Shown here piece by piece: positions 1 to 8,126 of a stretch of 64,000 nt of DNA. Location: the NCBI GenBank assembly GCA_020057405.1, contig JAGVFW010000003.1, positions 62,001-126,000 on the forward strand, read 5' to 3'. A model generated the notes under the pieces. That model was not told the DNA's origin and made no database searches. It was given only the letters and a program-made list of their open reading frames with translations. Source of the stretch: an archaeon (GTDB taxonomy: Archaea; Micrarchaeota; Micrarchaeia; Norongarragalinales; UBA97). The translations under genes and the position numbers were made by a program. Within the stretch, counting starts at the first letter, position 1; every line of letters starts with the position of its first letter.

Positions 1-1026
1 GATTGCGAAAATTATGGTGTCCTTCCCCGCCCGGTCGGCAAAGTAAGTGTACTCACTTGCCATCATCACTTCGGCGTGCTTGCCTGCAACCGAGTCAAGG
101 GCGTAGCGGGTAATCAGGCCGGCGTGGCGGGCGGTGCCCATTGCTATGATGATGACGTTTCGCGCAAGCATCAGGTCGTCTGCGAAATCCTGGACTGCAG
201 CGTCGTCCTGGCGTAGCGCGTCGGCGACTGCTAGGGGCTGTTCCATGATTTCCTTTAGCATAAAGTCCGCGTAGCCGCCCTTTTGCGCCTGCTCGGCGCT
301 CCAGTCAACGGTAGTGGGCTTCTTGTCAACGGCAGTGCCGTCGGAAACCTTGAGCACCTGCACCGCGCCTGCAGTCAGGACGGCGATTTCCCCGTCGTCA
401 AGAAATATGAGGTCGCGGGTGTGTGAGAGGACCGGGGTGGCGTCGCTTGCGGCAATTGCAAATCCTTCGCCAATTGCTGCAATAAGGGGGCTTTCGTTGC
501 GGACTGCGATGAGTTTTTTCTCGCTTGAGCGGCCTACGAGGAGGGCATAGCTGCCGTGCATCCTTTTTACTGCAAGGCGAACTGCCTCCTCAAGCGTCAC
601 CCCTTTTGCAAGCTCGTCCTCAATTAAGTGCGCGGCCACTTCGCTGTCGGTATCCGAGCGAAACTCGTGGGTCACGGCTAGGCCGCGCTTTAGTTCCAAG
701 TAGTTTTCGATGATGCCGTTGTGAACAACTACGAGGTCATTGTCGCAATCAGAATGCGGATGCGCGTTCTCCTGCGTCACTGCGCCGGTTGTTGCCCAGC
801 GGCAGTGCGCCATGCCGAACTCGCCGTCAAGCTCGCCCCAGTCCTGCGCGGCGCTGACGTCACCGACCATGCCGACTTCCTTTCGGAGTTCAAGTTTTCC
901 GTCGTTGGCGACGGCTATGCCGCACGAGTCGTAGCCGCGGTATTCGAGTTTTGCGAGGCCCTCGCGCAGGTGGCTTCCCATCGTTCCCTTGGGAAAGTCG
1001 CCGACGATGCCGATGATTCCGCACAT
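1..1026 (-). CDS. glmS: Glutamine--fructose-6-phosphate aminotransferase (isomerizing), partial
   Basis: Makes glucosamine-6-phosphate from fructose-6-phosphate and glutamine, the first step towards UDP-GlcNAc. The protein begins MCGIIGIVG, so the N-terminal nucleophile Cys follows Met. The class II glutamine amidotransferase motifs YRGYDSCG, HCRWATTG and HNGIIENY follow, then the start of the first SIS domain. The gene runs off the left window edge, so only about 342 residues are visible and the second SIS domain is missing. An AGGTG ribosome binding site lies 8 nt before the ATG. A TTTAATA box about 140 nt upstream may be its promoter, divergent from the regulator gene to the right. The family call is secure. 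Confidence 0.93.
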   Translation of the reverse strand, partial: MCGIIGIVGDFPKGTMGSHLREGLAKLEYRGYDSCGIAVANDGKLELRKEVGMVGDVSAAQDWGELDGEFGMAHCRWATTGAVTQENAHPHSDCDNDLVVVHNGIIENYLELKRGLAVTHEFRSDTDSEVAAHLIEDELAKGVTLEEAVRLAVKRMHGSYALLVGRSSEKKLIAVRNESPLIAAIGEGFAIAASDATPVLSHTRDLIFLDDGEIAVLTAGAVQVLKVSDGTAVDKKPTTVDWSAEQAQKGGYADFMLKEIMEQPLAVADALRQDDAAVQDFADDLMLARNVIIIAMGTARHAGLITRYALDSVAGKHAEVMMASEYTYFADRAGKDTIIFAI

Positions 1027-1186
1027 AACAAAACACCTAGTTTGATGCCAAAGGGGCGGGAGCCTTACGAGCCAGCAAGGCCTTCCCACACCCACCTGTG
1101 CGCACGGGGTGATCCGTTTGCACTATTCTTTTTGCCTCCGGGCGGTATTAAAGCCCGCTAAAGCTTTTTTCCCACAACCGCAACCT

Positions 1187-1240
1187 TTTTTAACAAAATT
1201 GATAGTATAGTTATCAAATTATTCATTGCATTATCAAGTT
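1187..1240 (+). promoter_or_regulatory. Promoter and candidate operator of the winged-helix regulator
   Basis: A T-rich TATA-like stretch (CTTTTTTAAC, about 1185-1194) is followed by three TATCAA half-sites: TTGATA at 1199-1204, TATCAA at 1212-1217 and TATCAA at 1232-1237. The first two form an inverted repeat with a 7-bp spacer. The last two are direct repeats (TTATCAAATT, TTATCAAGTT) spaced exactly 20 bp, two helical turns. The last site abuts the start codon. Autoregulation by the encoded wHTH protein is inferred. Confidence 0.5.
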
Positions 1241-1247
1241 GGTCAAC

Positions 1248-2159
1248 ATGGCTGGTTCGCAGGGACTCCTCCTCCGTGACGGGAAAGCGCTCTCTGCATC
1301 AATAGTCGGCGAAAAGGCGCTCGCCGTTCTAAGCGAGGACCGCCTGCGCATCCTGCGGGCACTCGCCGAGGAGCCCAAGTATCCCACCCAGGTGGCGCGC
1401 GAGTTGCGGATGCAGGTGCAGACGGTCTACTACCACATGCGCCTGCTTGAGGAAAATGAACTGGTTCAGTTTGTCGAGCACGAGGAAAAGGGGGGCGCTA
1501 CTGCAAAGAAGTTCGCCGCAGCTGGTGACGCGCTTGCCGTCGTCGTAAACGAACGCAACTGGAAGCCGTACTCGGCGGGAAAGCTCGCAAAGCCGCCCGC
1601 GTTCCTTGAACACTTCGTCTCGGGTGGTCACCTAGACGCCAAGATGGTGCTCGGTTCGCCCGACGCTCACGGAAAATACCGCGCACGCGGGAGCGAACTG
1701 TGCGCTGCCGAGTTGGCAATGTTTTTGGGCAACTACGCGACATTCTCTTATCCACTCTACTACCTCGACACCGAGATTACGGAAAAAGCCAAACGCGGCA
1801 ACTTAATCGTCATCGGCGGGCCCAAAGTCAACACGCTTGCCGCAGAACTTAACCCGCACCTGCGAGTGCAGTTTGACGAGCGCTCCTTCGCCATCCGCTC
1901 GCAAGTTAGCGGCAAGACCTACGAGGAGAACGTCGGGGTCATCGAAATCACGGAAAATCCGTTCCACCGCGGGAAGAAAATCATTATTTTGGCCGGCATG
2001 AACCACCTTAGCACGCGCGTTGCGGTGCTTGCGCTCCTAAAGGAGCGGAAGAAACTAGAGGAAGGCAACCTCTTTGACGCCAGTGTCAAGGCGAAGGTCG
2101 TGCAGGGATTCGACGAGGACGGCGACGGGATTGTGGACGCGGTCGAAGTGCTCGAGTAA
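1248..2159 (+). CDS. ArsR-like winged-helix transcriptional regulator with a C-terminal S-layer-like domain
   Basis: The N-terminal ~100 residues form a winged helix-turn-helix of the ArsR type: LSEDRLRILRALAEEP, then a recognition helix around QVQTVYYHMRLLEENELV. The C-terminal part holds LIVIGGPKVNTLAAELN and an IIILAGMNHLSTR segment, resembling the S-layer-type domain often fused to such regulators in DPANN archaea (from memory). It ends in an acidic DEDGDGIVDAVE stretch like a calcium-binding loop. An in-frame TTG at 1239 is possible, but the ATG at 1248 is preferred because it follows GGT at good spacing. Its ligand is unknown. The candidate operator upstream suggests self-control. Confidence 0.75.
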   Translation: MAGSQGLLLRDGKALSASIVGEKALAVLSEDRLRILRALAEEPKYPTQVARELRMQVQTVYYHMRLLEENELVQFVEHEEKGGATAKKFAAAGDALAVVVNERNWKPYSAGKLAKPPAFLEHFVSGGHLDAKMVLGSPDAHGKYRARGSELCAAELAMFLGNYATFSYPLYYLDTEITEKAKRGNLIVIGGPKVNTLAAELNPHLRVQFDERSFAIRSQVSGKTYEENVGVIEITENPFHRGKKIIILAGMNHLSTRVAVLALLKERKKLEEGNLFDASVKAKVVQGFDEDGDGIVDAVEVLE

Positions 2160-2207
2160 ATAAGGCAATTAAAACGGTTTAGGAAGAATAACTCAGTAGG
2201 GAAGAAC

Positions 2208-3032
2208 GTGCACAAGCAAACAACCGACGTCAAGGAACTCGAGCGCATTGCAAACGACGTCCGCAAGTGGTCAATCAAGATGACTACTGCCGCCAACAGC
2301 GGGCATCCGGGCGGCTCACTGTCATCAGCAGACTTTTTCACTGCCCTCTACTTCTCAGTCATGAAGCATGACCCGGCCAAGCCCGATTGGGATGGCCGCG
2401 ACAGGTTCATCCTCTCAAACGGCCACATTTGCCCAGCTTGGTATTCAGTGCAGGCGCTCGCGGGCTACTTTCCCGTTGAAGAGTTAATGACTTTCCGCCA
2501 GTTTGGCAGTCGCTTGCAGGGCCACCCCACGCGCGGCACGCTTCCCACAATTGAAATCTCTACGGGCTCGCTTGGCCAGGGCTTCTCCGCCGCAGTCGGC
2601 TACGCACTTGGCCTCCAGTTGGCGGGCAAGCCGAACAAGGTGTTCGTTAGTGTTGGCGACGGCGAGCTTGAGGAAGGCGCGACCTGGGAAGCGGCAATGG
2701 CTGGCAGCCACTACAAGCTAGGCAATCTCATCGCAGTGTGCGACCGAAACGGCCTGCAGCAGAACGGCTCAACTGAAGACTTGATTGGCCTTGAGCCGCT
2801 TGCCGGCAAGTACACGGCGTTCGGCTGGCGAGTGGTAGAGGCAGAAGGCAACGACATGGCGAAAGTCCTCGACGCGTTCAAGAAGGCACTCGCACCATCG
2901 CAGAAGCCTACGATGATTCTGTTCAAGACGGTTATGGGCAAGGGCGTCAAGTTCATGGAAAACGATCACCAGTGGCACGGAAAGGCCCTGCCGCAAGACA
3001 AGGCGGAAGCAGCACTAAAGGAACTAGGGTGA
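2208..3032 (+). CDS. Transketolase, N-terminal (thiamine-diphosphate binding) subunit
   Basis: One half of a split transketolase, 274 residues, as usual in archaea. SGHPGGSLSSADF near the N-terminus and the ThDP/Mg motif starting GDGELEEGATWEAA with the later CDRN are present, as is the catalytic-site GSLGQGFS. It acts with the C-terminal subunit encoded at 3208-4173 to exchange two-carbon units between sugar phosphates. The start is GTG with an AGGGA element just upstream; no ATG is available in this region. It heads a four-gene sugar phosphate operon. Confidence 0.93.
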   Translation: MHKQTTDVKELERIANDVRKWSIKMTTAANSGHPGGSLSSADFFTALYFSVMKHDPAKPDWDGRDRFILSNGHICPAWYSVQALAGYFPVEELMTFRQFGSRLQGHPTRGTLPTIEISTGSLGQGFSAAVGYALGLQLAGKPNKVFVSVGDGELEEGATWEAAMAGSHYKLGNLIAVCDRNGLQQNGSTEDLIGLEPLAGKYTAFGWRVVEAEGNDMAKVLDAFKKALAPSQKPTMILFKTVMGKGVKFMENDHQWHGKALPQDKAEAALKELG

Positions 3033-3037
3033 AGAAA

Positions 3038-3199
3038 ATGGGAATGAACGAAATGATTTTGTCCTCGGTTGTCGGGCTCGTAATTGGGATTGTATTCGGC
3101 GTTCTCAAGCTCCCGTTGCCAACGCCAGACAAGATTGAAGGAGTCATTGCCGTAATCGCAGTCTTTGCCGGAATGATGTTGGTCAAACAATTCACTTAA
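3038..3199 (+). CDS. XapX domain small membrane protein
   Basis: A 53-residue protein with two hydrophobic segments (about residues 6-22 and 34-50). They are separated by KLPLPTPDKIEG, the signature of the XapX (DUF1427) family. Membrane location is evident; the function of the family is not established. It lies inside the transketolase operon between the two subunit genes, with 5 nt after the first subunit stop and 8 nt before the second. The start at 3038 uses a GGGTG ribosome binding site formed by the end of the upstream gene. The ATG at 3044 is an alternative. Confidence 0.8.
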   Translation: MGMNEMILSSVVGLVIGIVFGVLKLPLPTPDKIEGVIAVIAVFAGMMLVKQFT

Positions 3200-3207
3200 G
3201 TGAAAAC

Positions 3208-4173
3208 ATGGCAGTAAAACTCTCGACTGTTGAAAAGCCTCTTCTTGAGGCAACTCGCGATGGTTTTGGCAGGATGCTTGCTGCGCTTGGCGAGAAGGAC
3301 AGCCGCATCATCGGCCTTAGCGGCGACCTTAACGACAGCACGCGAATTGATTGGCTGAAGGAGAAGCGGCCAAAGCAGTTCGTTCAGGCTGGCATTGCGG
3401 AGCAGAACATGGTTGGCATGGCGGCGGGCCTGTCACTTGCGGGCTTCGTGCCCTTTGCAGCGACTTTCGGGGCATTCACCTTCAGGGCCGCCGACCACAT
3501 TCGCGTCTCAATCGCATTTAGCAACCTGAACGTCAAGATAGTCGCCACCCACTGCGGCGTGACGACGGGAGAAGACGGGGGCAACGCGCAGGTGCTTGAG
3601 GACATCGCCTTCTTCCGCTCGCTCCCGAACTTCACAGTCATTTCCCCCTGCGATTCGCTTGAGGCAGAGAAGGCAACCGAAGTCGCGGCTGGTTTACAAT
3701 CGCCGGTTTACCTGCGCCTTGGGCGCGAGAAAGTCCCGATTATCACTTCAGCAGAGACGCCGTTTTCGCTTGGCAAGGCCGAAGTGTTCCACGATGGTGA
3801 CGACGTAGCCATTATCGCAACTGGCCTCGAAGTGAATGAGGCGATGATTGCGGCTCGCGCGCTTGCCAAGGAAAAAATTAGCGCCCGAATAATCAACATG
3901 CACACGATTAAGCCCATTGACGAAGAGACGATTGTCAAGGCGGCCAAAGAGTGCGGCTGCGTGGTCACTGCAGAAGAGCACCAGGTGACAGGCGGGCTAG
4001 GCGGAGCGGTTGCCGAAGTCTTGGGCCAACGCCAGCCCGTGCCAATGAGATTTGTCGGCGTCCAGAACAGGTTCGGCGAGAGCGGCAAGGGCGCCGAATT
4101 GCTGCATAAGTTCGGATTAACAAGCGAGTTTATTGTCAAGGCGGCGAAGGAATCGGTTAAGGCAAGAAAGTAG
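3208..4173 (+). CDS. Transketolase, C-terminal subunit
   Basis: The 321-residue partner of the transketolase N-terminal subunit. It carries the pyrimidine-binding domain ([18 protein letters not shown] with the ThDP-activating Glu, then [15 protein letters not shown]) and a C-terminal transketolase domain ([17 protein letters not shown]). Subunits of this length are typical for archaeal split transketolases. It lies 8 nt after the XapX gene and 8 nt before transaldolase, so co-transcription and stoichiometric synthesis are likely. Confidence 0.94.
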   Translation: MAVKLSTVEKPLLEATRDGFGRMLAALGEKDSRIIGLSGDLNDSTRIDWLKEKRPKQFVQAGIAEQNMVGMAAGLSLAGFVPFAATFGAFTFRAADHIRVSIAFSNLNVKIVATHCGVTTGEDGGNAQVLEDIAFFRSLPNFTVISPCDSLEAEKATEVAAGLQSPVYLRLGREKVPIITSAETPFSLGKAEVFHDGDDVAIIATGLEVNEAMIAARALAKEKISARIINMHTIKPIDEETIVKAAKECGCVVTAEEHQVTGGLGGAVAEVLGQRQPVPMRFVGVQNRFGESGKGAELLHKFGLTSEFIVKAAKESVKARK

Positions 4174-4181
4174 GTAAAAAA

Positions 4182-4826
4182 ATGAAGCTCTTTTTGGACA
4201 CCGCGATTGTCGACGAAGTGCGAGAAGCCGCAAGCTGGGGCATCCTTGGAGGCGTGACGACGAACCCGACGCTCGTGATGAAGAGCGGCAGGAAATTCAA
4301 GGAAGTCGTAATCGAGATTTGCAACCTCGTTGACGGGCCAGTAAGCGCGGAAGTGACTAGCGAGAAGGCTGAGGACATGATGAAAGAGGCACGCGAGTTC
4401 GTCACCTGGCACGAGAACATCGTCGTGAAATTCCCGATGACTGAAGAAGGCATGAAGGCAGTCAGCCAGGCGAGCAAAGAAGGAATCAAGAGCAACGTCA
4501 CACTCGTCTTCACGCCAAACCAGGCCTTGGTTGCCGCGCGTGCCGGCGCGACGATGGTCTCGCCTTTTGTAGGCAGGCTAGATGACATAAAAGAGGACGG
4601 CATGCAGGTCGTGCGCGAAATCGTCGAGATTTTTTGCATCTACGAGATTGAGACTAAAGTGCTTGCCGCGAGCATTCGCCACCCCGAGCACGTGAGGCAG
4701 GCGGCCCTGGCCGGCGCAGACTACTGCACCATGCCGTTTAGCGTGATGAAGGAACTCTTCAAGCATCCGCTCACTGATGCTGGACTAAAGAAGTTTGCAG
4801 AAGACTGGGCAAAGGCGAAGAAGTAG
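4182..4826 (+). CDS. Transaldolase (small TalC/MipB type)
   Basis: A 214-residue TIM-barrel enzyme starting [16 protein letters not shown], with TTNPTL, the Schiff-base lysine strand IVVKFPMT and [20 protein letters not shown], all typical of the short transaldolase/fructose-6-phosphate aldolase family. Transaldolase is favoured over F6P aldolase by the transketolase neighbours. It ends the operon and converges on the phosphoribosyltransferase gene with only 2 nt between the stops. Confidence 0.92.
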   Translation: MKLFLDTAIVDEVREAASWGILGGVTTNPTLVMKSGRKFKEVVIEICNLVDGPVSAEVTSEKAEDMMKEAREFVTWHENIVVKFPMTEEGMKAVSQASKEGIKSNVTLVFTPNQALVAARAGATMVSPFVGRLDDIKEDGMQVVREIVEIFCIYEIETKVLAASIRHPEHVRQAALAGADYCTMPFSVMKELFKHPLTDAGLKKFAEDWAKAKK

Positions 4827-4828
4827 CT

Positions 4829-5212
4829 TTATTCGGTAGTACGCTCAGTTTCCCACGGGAAAAGGATCCACTGCTTTTTTTTCACGCGGACGTGAAAGTC
4901 GGGAATGAAGGTGGTGTTTTCATGCTTGTAGATTGTGCAGACGAGTGCAGCTTTCTTTGCGGCCTTGCTATTGGACAACGTTTTTCCCGAGTCGGCGATG
5001 TCATCGACCACTAGAGTTGTTGCGCCAACTTTTTTTTCGTCAAGCACTAGCGGCTGCTCAAGTATGTGCGAAAGTTTGACGGCAAGCACGAGGCCACCAC
5101 GAGGAAATCCGTAAATGCCGTCGATTTTCTTGCCACTGCCTCTCACATGGTCAGCTATTTTCAGACAATCGTTATCGAATTTTCTCCACGTCAAACGCTC
5201 GAGTTTTGGCAT
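4829..5212 (-). CDS. Phosphoribosyltransferase
   Basis: A 127-residue type I PRTase. The PRPP motif TLVVDDIADSGKTL and an N-terminal YGFPRGGLVLA loop are clear. The short size and C-terminal WILFPWE motif resemble the xanthine/guanine PRTase-like family, so purine salvage is the likely role. It is the last gene of a tight minus-strand operon (dcd, thyX, alaX, this gene), beginning 6 nt after alaX. Base specificity cannot be read from the sequence. Confidence 0.85.
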   Translation of the reverse strand: MPKLERLTWRKFDNDCLKIADHVRGSGKKIDGIYGFPRGGLVLAVKLSHILEQPLVLDEKKVGATTLVVDDIADSGKTLSNSKAAKKAALVCTIYKHENTTFIPDFHVRVKKKQWILFPWETERTTE

Positions 5213-5218
5213 CTAAAA

Positions 5219-5923
5219 TCATACCCCCAACTTGTAGTAGAGCCGCTTGTTTTTTGCGCCCTTGTTGTCAAGCTTGATGACAACGATTCGGCCGATTTCG
5301 TTCAAATTGTGCACGTGCGGCCCGCCGTCGGCCTGGATGTCGACGCCCGGAATCTCGACAATGCGCAGAATTGGGATGTTCGGGGGCAGGACGTTGGCGA
5401 GCTTCACCATTTCTGGAATGGCTAGTGCCTGTTCTCGTGGCATTTCGGAGATTTTGAGTTCAACATCTTGGGCAAGGGCGGCGTTGGCCTCTCCGATTAT
5501 CGCGTCCAAGACCGACCGGTCAAATTCTTCCATTGACAAGTCAACGCGCGTCTCGTCAGGCCCTACTTGGTTGCCTGTGATTTTGTAGCCTTTGCCAAAC
5601 GCGATTGAGCCGAGTACGTGGAGAGAAGTGTGCATGCAGATGAGGGCGTAGCGGCGGGGCCAGTCGATTTCGCAGCGGACTTCGTCGCCGGTTGTCAGAC
5701 CCTCGCGGTCGACGGTGTGCAGCACACGGCCGCTGTCCTTTCGCACTTCGGTGACGGCGAACTTCTCGTTCGCCTTTTCAATCACCCCGAAGTCGCAGGG
5801 GACGCCCCCTCCGGTTGGGTAAAAGACAGTCTTGTCGAGCTCCACGCGGTTGCCGAAAACTGCAACGACTTTGGCGGTGCATTCTTTCTGGTAGGAGTCC
5901 TTGAGGCACAATAGTTCAGTCAA
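5219..5923 (-). CDS. alaX: Alanyl-tRNA editing protein AlaX
   Basis: A 234-residue free-standing editing domain that hydrolyses mischarged seryl- or glycyl-tRNA(Ala). An N-terminal AlaRS-like OB/glycine motif region (YPTGGGVPCDFG) is followed by the zinc motif HTSLH and the second site QADGGPHVHNLNEIG. In many homologues the second metal motif is C-x3-H. Here the residue four before the His is Asp, so metal coordination may differ. The start is TTG, 2 nt after the thyX stop, implying translational coupling. Length fits the medium AlaX class. Confidence 0.88.
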   Translation of the reverse strand: MTELLCLKDSYQKECTAKVVAVFGNRVELDKTVFYPTGGGVPCDFGVIEKANEKFAVTEVRKDSGRVLHTVDREGLTTGDEVRCEIDWPRRYALICMHTSLHVLGSIAFGKGYKITGNQVGPDETRVDLSMEEFDRSVLDAIIGEANAALAQDVELKISEMPREQALAIPEMVKLANVLPPNIPILRIVEIPGVDIQADGGPHVHNLNEIGRIVVIKLDNKGAKNKRLYYKLGV

Positions 5924-5925
5924 GC

Positions 5926-7557
5926 TTAGTGGCCACCGTATTTCTTGTCCATTTCCGCAAGCTTTTTGTCGATTTTCTTTTCCGACTCGAGGCGCTCGAG
6001 GGTCGGCGAGGCCGAGTGGTCGACGAAAGTCATGTAATTGGCAAAGGCGGGGTGAACTTTTCCGATTTCGGCGTGCATTTTCTGGGCCATGCGACGGTAA
6101 TCGGGATGGCCCTGCGGAGTCGAGCGCAGTTCAAGCAGGTGGAATGCCTCGCGGAGGTTCAGGTCGGCGTACCAGCGCACGCGGTAGGCCATTGGCACGG
6201 CGTACTGGGCTTCTGATGCATGTGACTTGACAATCTCGTCGTAAGCGTTTGCGGCAACGGCCATGCAATCGTTGAATTCCGCGTCGAAGCCTGCGTCGAC
6301 GAGTTCTGACGGCAGGTCGTAGCCAAGGCGAGTGGTTAGCTCCTGACGCTCTTGGGTGAGCATGCGATGGCGCTGGAGGTCGCGGTAGGCGCCGTAGTTG
6401 CAGCAGAGGTCGAAAGTGTAGCGCGGGAGCTCGAAGGCTCGGCCGGGTTTGTTGCGGCGGTTGGCGCGCTCGCCAACGTAAGTCTTGATTACGGTTGCGC
6501 GCTCGTGGGCCGGCATTGCAGCAGCCTTTTGCCGCAAGTCTGCCATTGAATCATGCGAGTGGGGGTAGAGGGCTGCTGCGATAATGCGCTCTTCGGCGTT
6601 GGCATCGTAGTCGATGAGGGTGACTTCCTTTGAGAATGACGCCGCCGCCTTGTTTTGCTTTGCCGCGTGGCGCAGGTTCCGCCGGATTGCCTTCCAGTAC
6701 GCCTGCTGCTGGACGCCGTAGGCGTTGTTCGCGCGCTTGACGAAAGACGGGATTACTTTTGCGAGTTCCTCGTTCATTGCGCCTGAAATGTTTCTGATTT
6801 CCGCCAGGTCGCTTGAATACATTTTAGTGAGCAGGTACTCAAATGACCTGCCGTTGCCGTAAATGCCGGTATTCGTGATTGTCGAGGCCGGCAGCAGGCC
6901 GCGAAGCAAGTCGCAGGTCTTCGCGCGGACGGTAGACTTGTACGCCCTGTCGCTGACTTCAGTTTCTTGCGGGAAGCGCTCGATGACGTAGGCGCTGACT
7001 TTTGGAATGAGTTTTGCGTAGGTGCTGAAGAGTTTTTCGCAAGTTGCGACGTAGAGGTCGGCCTGGTGTGACGCCATTAGCGTTGGCTCGCGCAGGTAAA
7101 GGTACTCGCCGTTGACTTTCTCGTCGAAGTAGACGTAGCGCGTTGACTTCTCAAGCGGGCTTAGTCCGATGCGGCTGTCCTGGAGTGCTTTCGTTGCAAT
7201 GTTGCTTACTTGCTCGCAGGCAATGTGGACTCCCGCGAGTTCAGCGACACTATCATCGCCGTAGCCGACGAGGACTCTATCGTAGAATTCCTCTGCTTTC
7301 TTGATGGCAACGACGTCGGAGACGCCCCGCTCTTGCTGGTGGCCGACGATTGCCTCAAAGCCCATTTCGGGCGCGTTGATGAATTCGTCTAGAAGGACAC
7401 GGCGGAGGCTCTTTGCGGTGCGCGAGTAGCGGGAGAAGAGGGCGCCCTTGACGACTTCGGGGAGGTTCTTGAGGGCGAAGATGGGCTTGTCGAGGTTGGT
7501 GAAGAAGGGCGCTAGGATTTTTTCTTCTTCGGGGGTGAACTCGGTCATGTTTTTCAC
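5926..7557 (-). CDS. Double-domain ThyX-family (FAD-dependent thymidylate synthase-like) protein
   Basis: A 543-residue protein made of two ThyX-like halves. The C-terminal half contains DLQRHRMLTQERQELTTRLG, which fits the ThyX flavin/dUMP motif region. The N-terminal half holds a degenerate equivalent (FSRYSRTAKSLR) and GYGDDSVAELAG. Single-domain ThyX enzymes are about 220-250 residues, so this is a fused duplicate. It overlaps the dCTP deaminase/dUTPase-like gene by 4 nt (GTGA), supporting a role in dTMP synthesis from dUMP. The start is the coupled GTG at 7557; the ATG at 7548 is an alternative. Catalytic competence of the N-terminal half is doubtful. Confidence 0.85.
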   Translation of the reverse strand: MKNMTEFTPEEEKILAPFFTNLDKPIFALKNLPEVVKGALFSRYSRTAKSLRRVLLDEFINAPEMGFEAIVGHQQERGVSDVVAIKKAEEFYDRVLVGYGDDSVAELAGVHIACEQVSNIATKALQDSRIGLSPLEKSTRYVYFDEKVNGEYLYLREPTLMASHQADLYVATCEKLFSTYAKLIPKVSAYVIERFPQETEVSDRAYKSTVRAKTCDLLRGLLPASTITNTGIYGNGRSFEYLLTKMYSSDLAEIRNISGAMNEELAKVIPSFVKRANNAYGVQQQAYWKAIRRNLRHAAKQNKAAASFSKEVTLIDYDANAEERIIAAALYPHSHDSMADLRQKAAAMPAHERATVIKTYVGERANRRNKPGRAFELPRYTFDLCCNYGAYRDLQRHRMLTQERQELTTRLGYDLPSELVDAGFDAEFNDCMAVAANAYDEIVKSHASEAQYAVPMAYRVRWYADLNLREAFHLLELRSTPQGHPDYRRMAQKMHAEIGKVHPAFANYMTFVDHSASPTLERLESEKKIDKKLAEMDKKYGGH

Positions 7558-8060
7558 ACGTTTTCCTTGTGGTGGATGCCCTTGTAGAGTTCCGCGGCGT
7601 GGTCGTCGAGGGTGACGAACATGAGTTGAGTGATTTTAGCGTTTTTCTTTAGAGTCAGGCCCGCAGGGTTCATCACGGCCAGCATATTCTCGCTCCTGCC
7701 CGAATACCCCGGGTCCCAAAAACCTATTTGCACGGCTGCGCCGCAGCGGGTGAGTGAGGAGCGCGAGGAGTTGAAGGCGCAGAGGTCAGACGGCAGGGAG
7801 ACGATTTCATTGTAGCGCACTTTATAGGCGCCCGGCTTGAGGAATACCTTGTCGGATGCGTCAAACGGGAGTTCCTCTACTTCAGAGAGCTTGCGCTCCG
7901 CATTGTCAAAGTCGATTGTGCCGCCGTCCTTGAAGGCAAAGACTTTCTGCAGCGTCAGATCGAAGCTGGCGGGCTGGAGTTGCTGCTCGAGGTCGACGTA
8001 GTCGGTAAAGAGCTTCTGTTCCTTGATGCGGCGCAAGAGCTCTGACTTTTGAAGAATCAC
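7554..8060 (-). CDS. dcd: dCTP deaminase / dUTPase family protein
   Basis: A 168-residue trimeric dUTPase-fold protein. LQPASFDLTL near the N-terminus is Dcd-like; SSRSSLTRCG (motif 2) and FWDPGYSG (motif 3) follow. The region where dCTP deaminases carry a catalytic Glu (LExxN) reads MLAVMNPAG, closer to dUTPases, so the substrate could be dUTP rather than dCTP. Either activity feeds dUMP to the ThyX protein encoded directly downstream. The start is GTG with a clear GGTGGG ribosome binding site. Confidence 0.82.
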   Translation of the reverse strand: MILQKSELLRRIKEQKLFTDYVDLEQQLQPASFDLTLQKVFAFKDGGTIDFDNAERKLSEVEELPFDASDKVFLKPGAYKVRYNEIVSLPSDLCAFNSSRSSLTRCGAAVQIGFWDPGYSGRSENMLAVMNPAGLTLKKNAKITQLMFVTLDDHAAELYKGIHHKENV

Positions 8061-8126
8061 TTAAATCCCACCGCAAGTAGATTGGGGGAAAAGGTTTTAT
8101 TGGCTGCGGGAAAGGGAGTTAACGGC

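Noticed and set aside
721-1161. Plus-strand open frame of 146 codons
   Set aside because: Antisense to the glmS start and its leader; no coding features of its own.
3708-4412. Minus-strand open frame of 234 codons
   Set aside because: Antisense to transketolase and transaldolase, both of which are certain genes.
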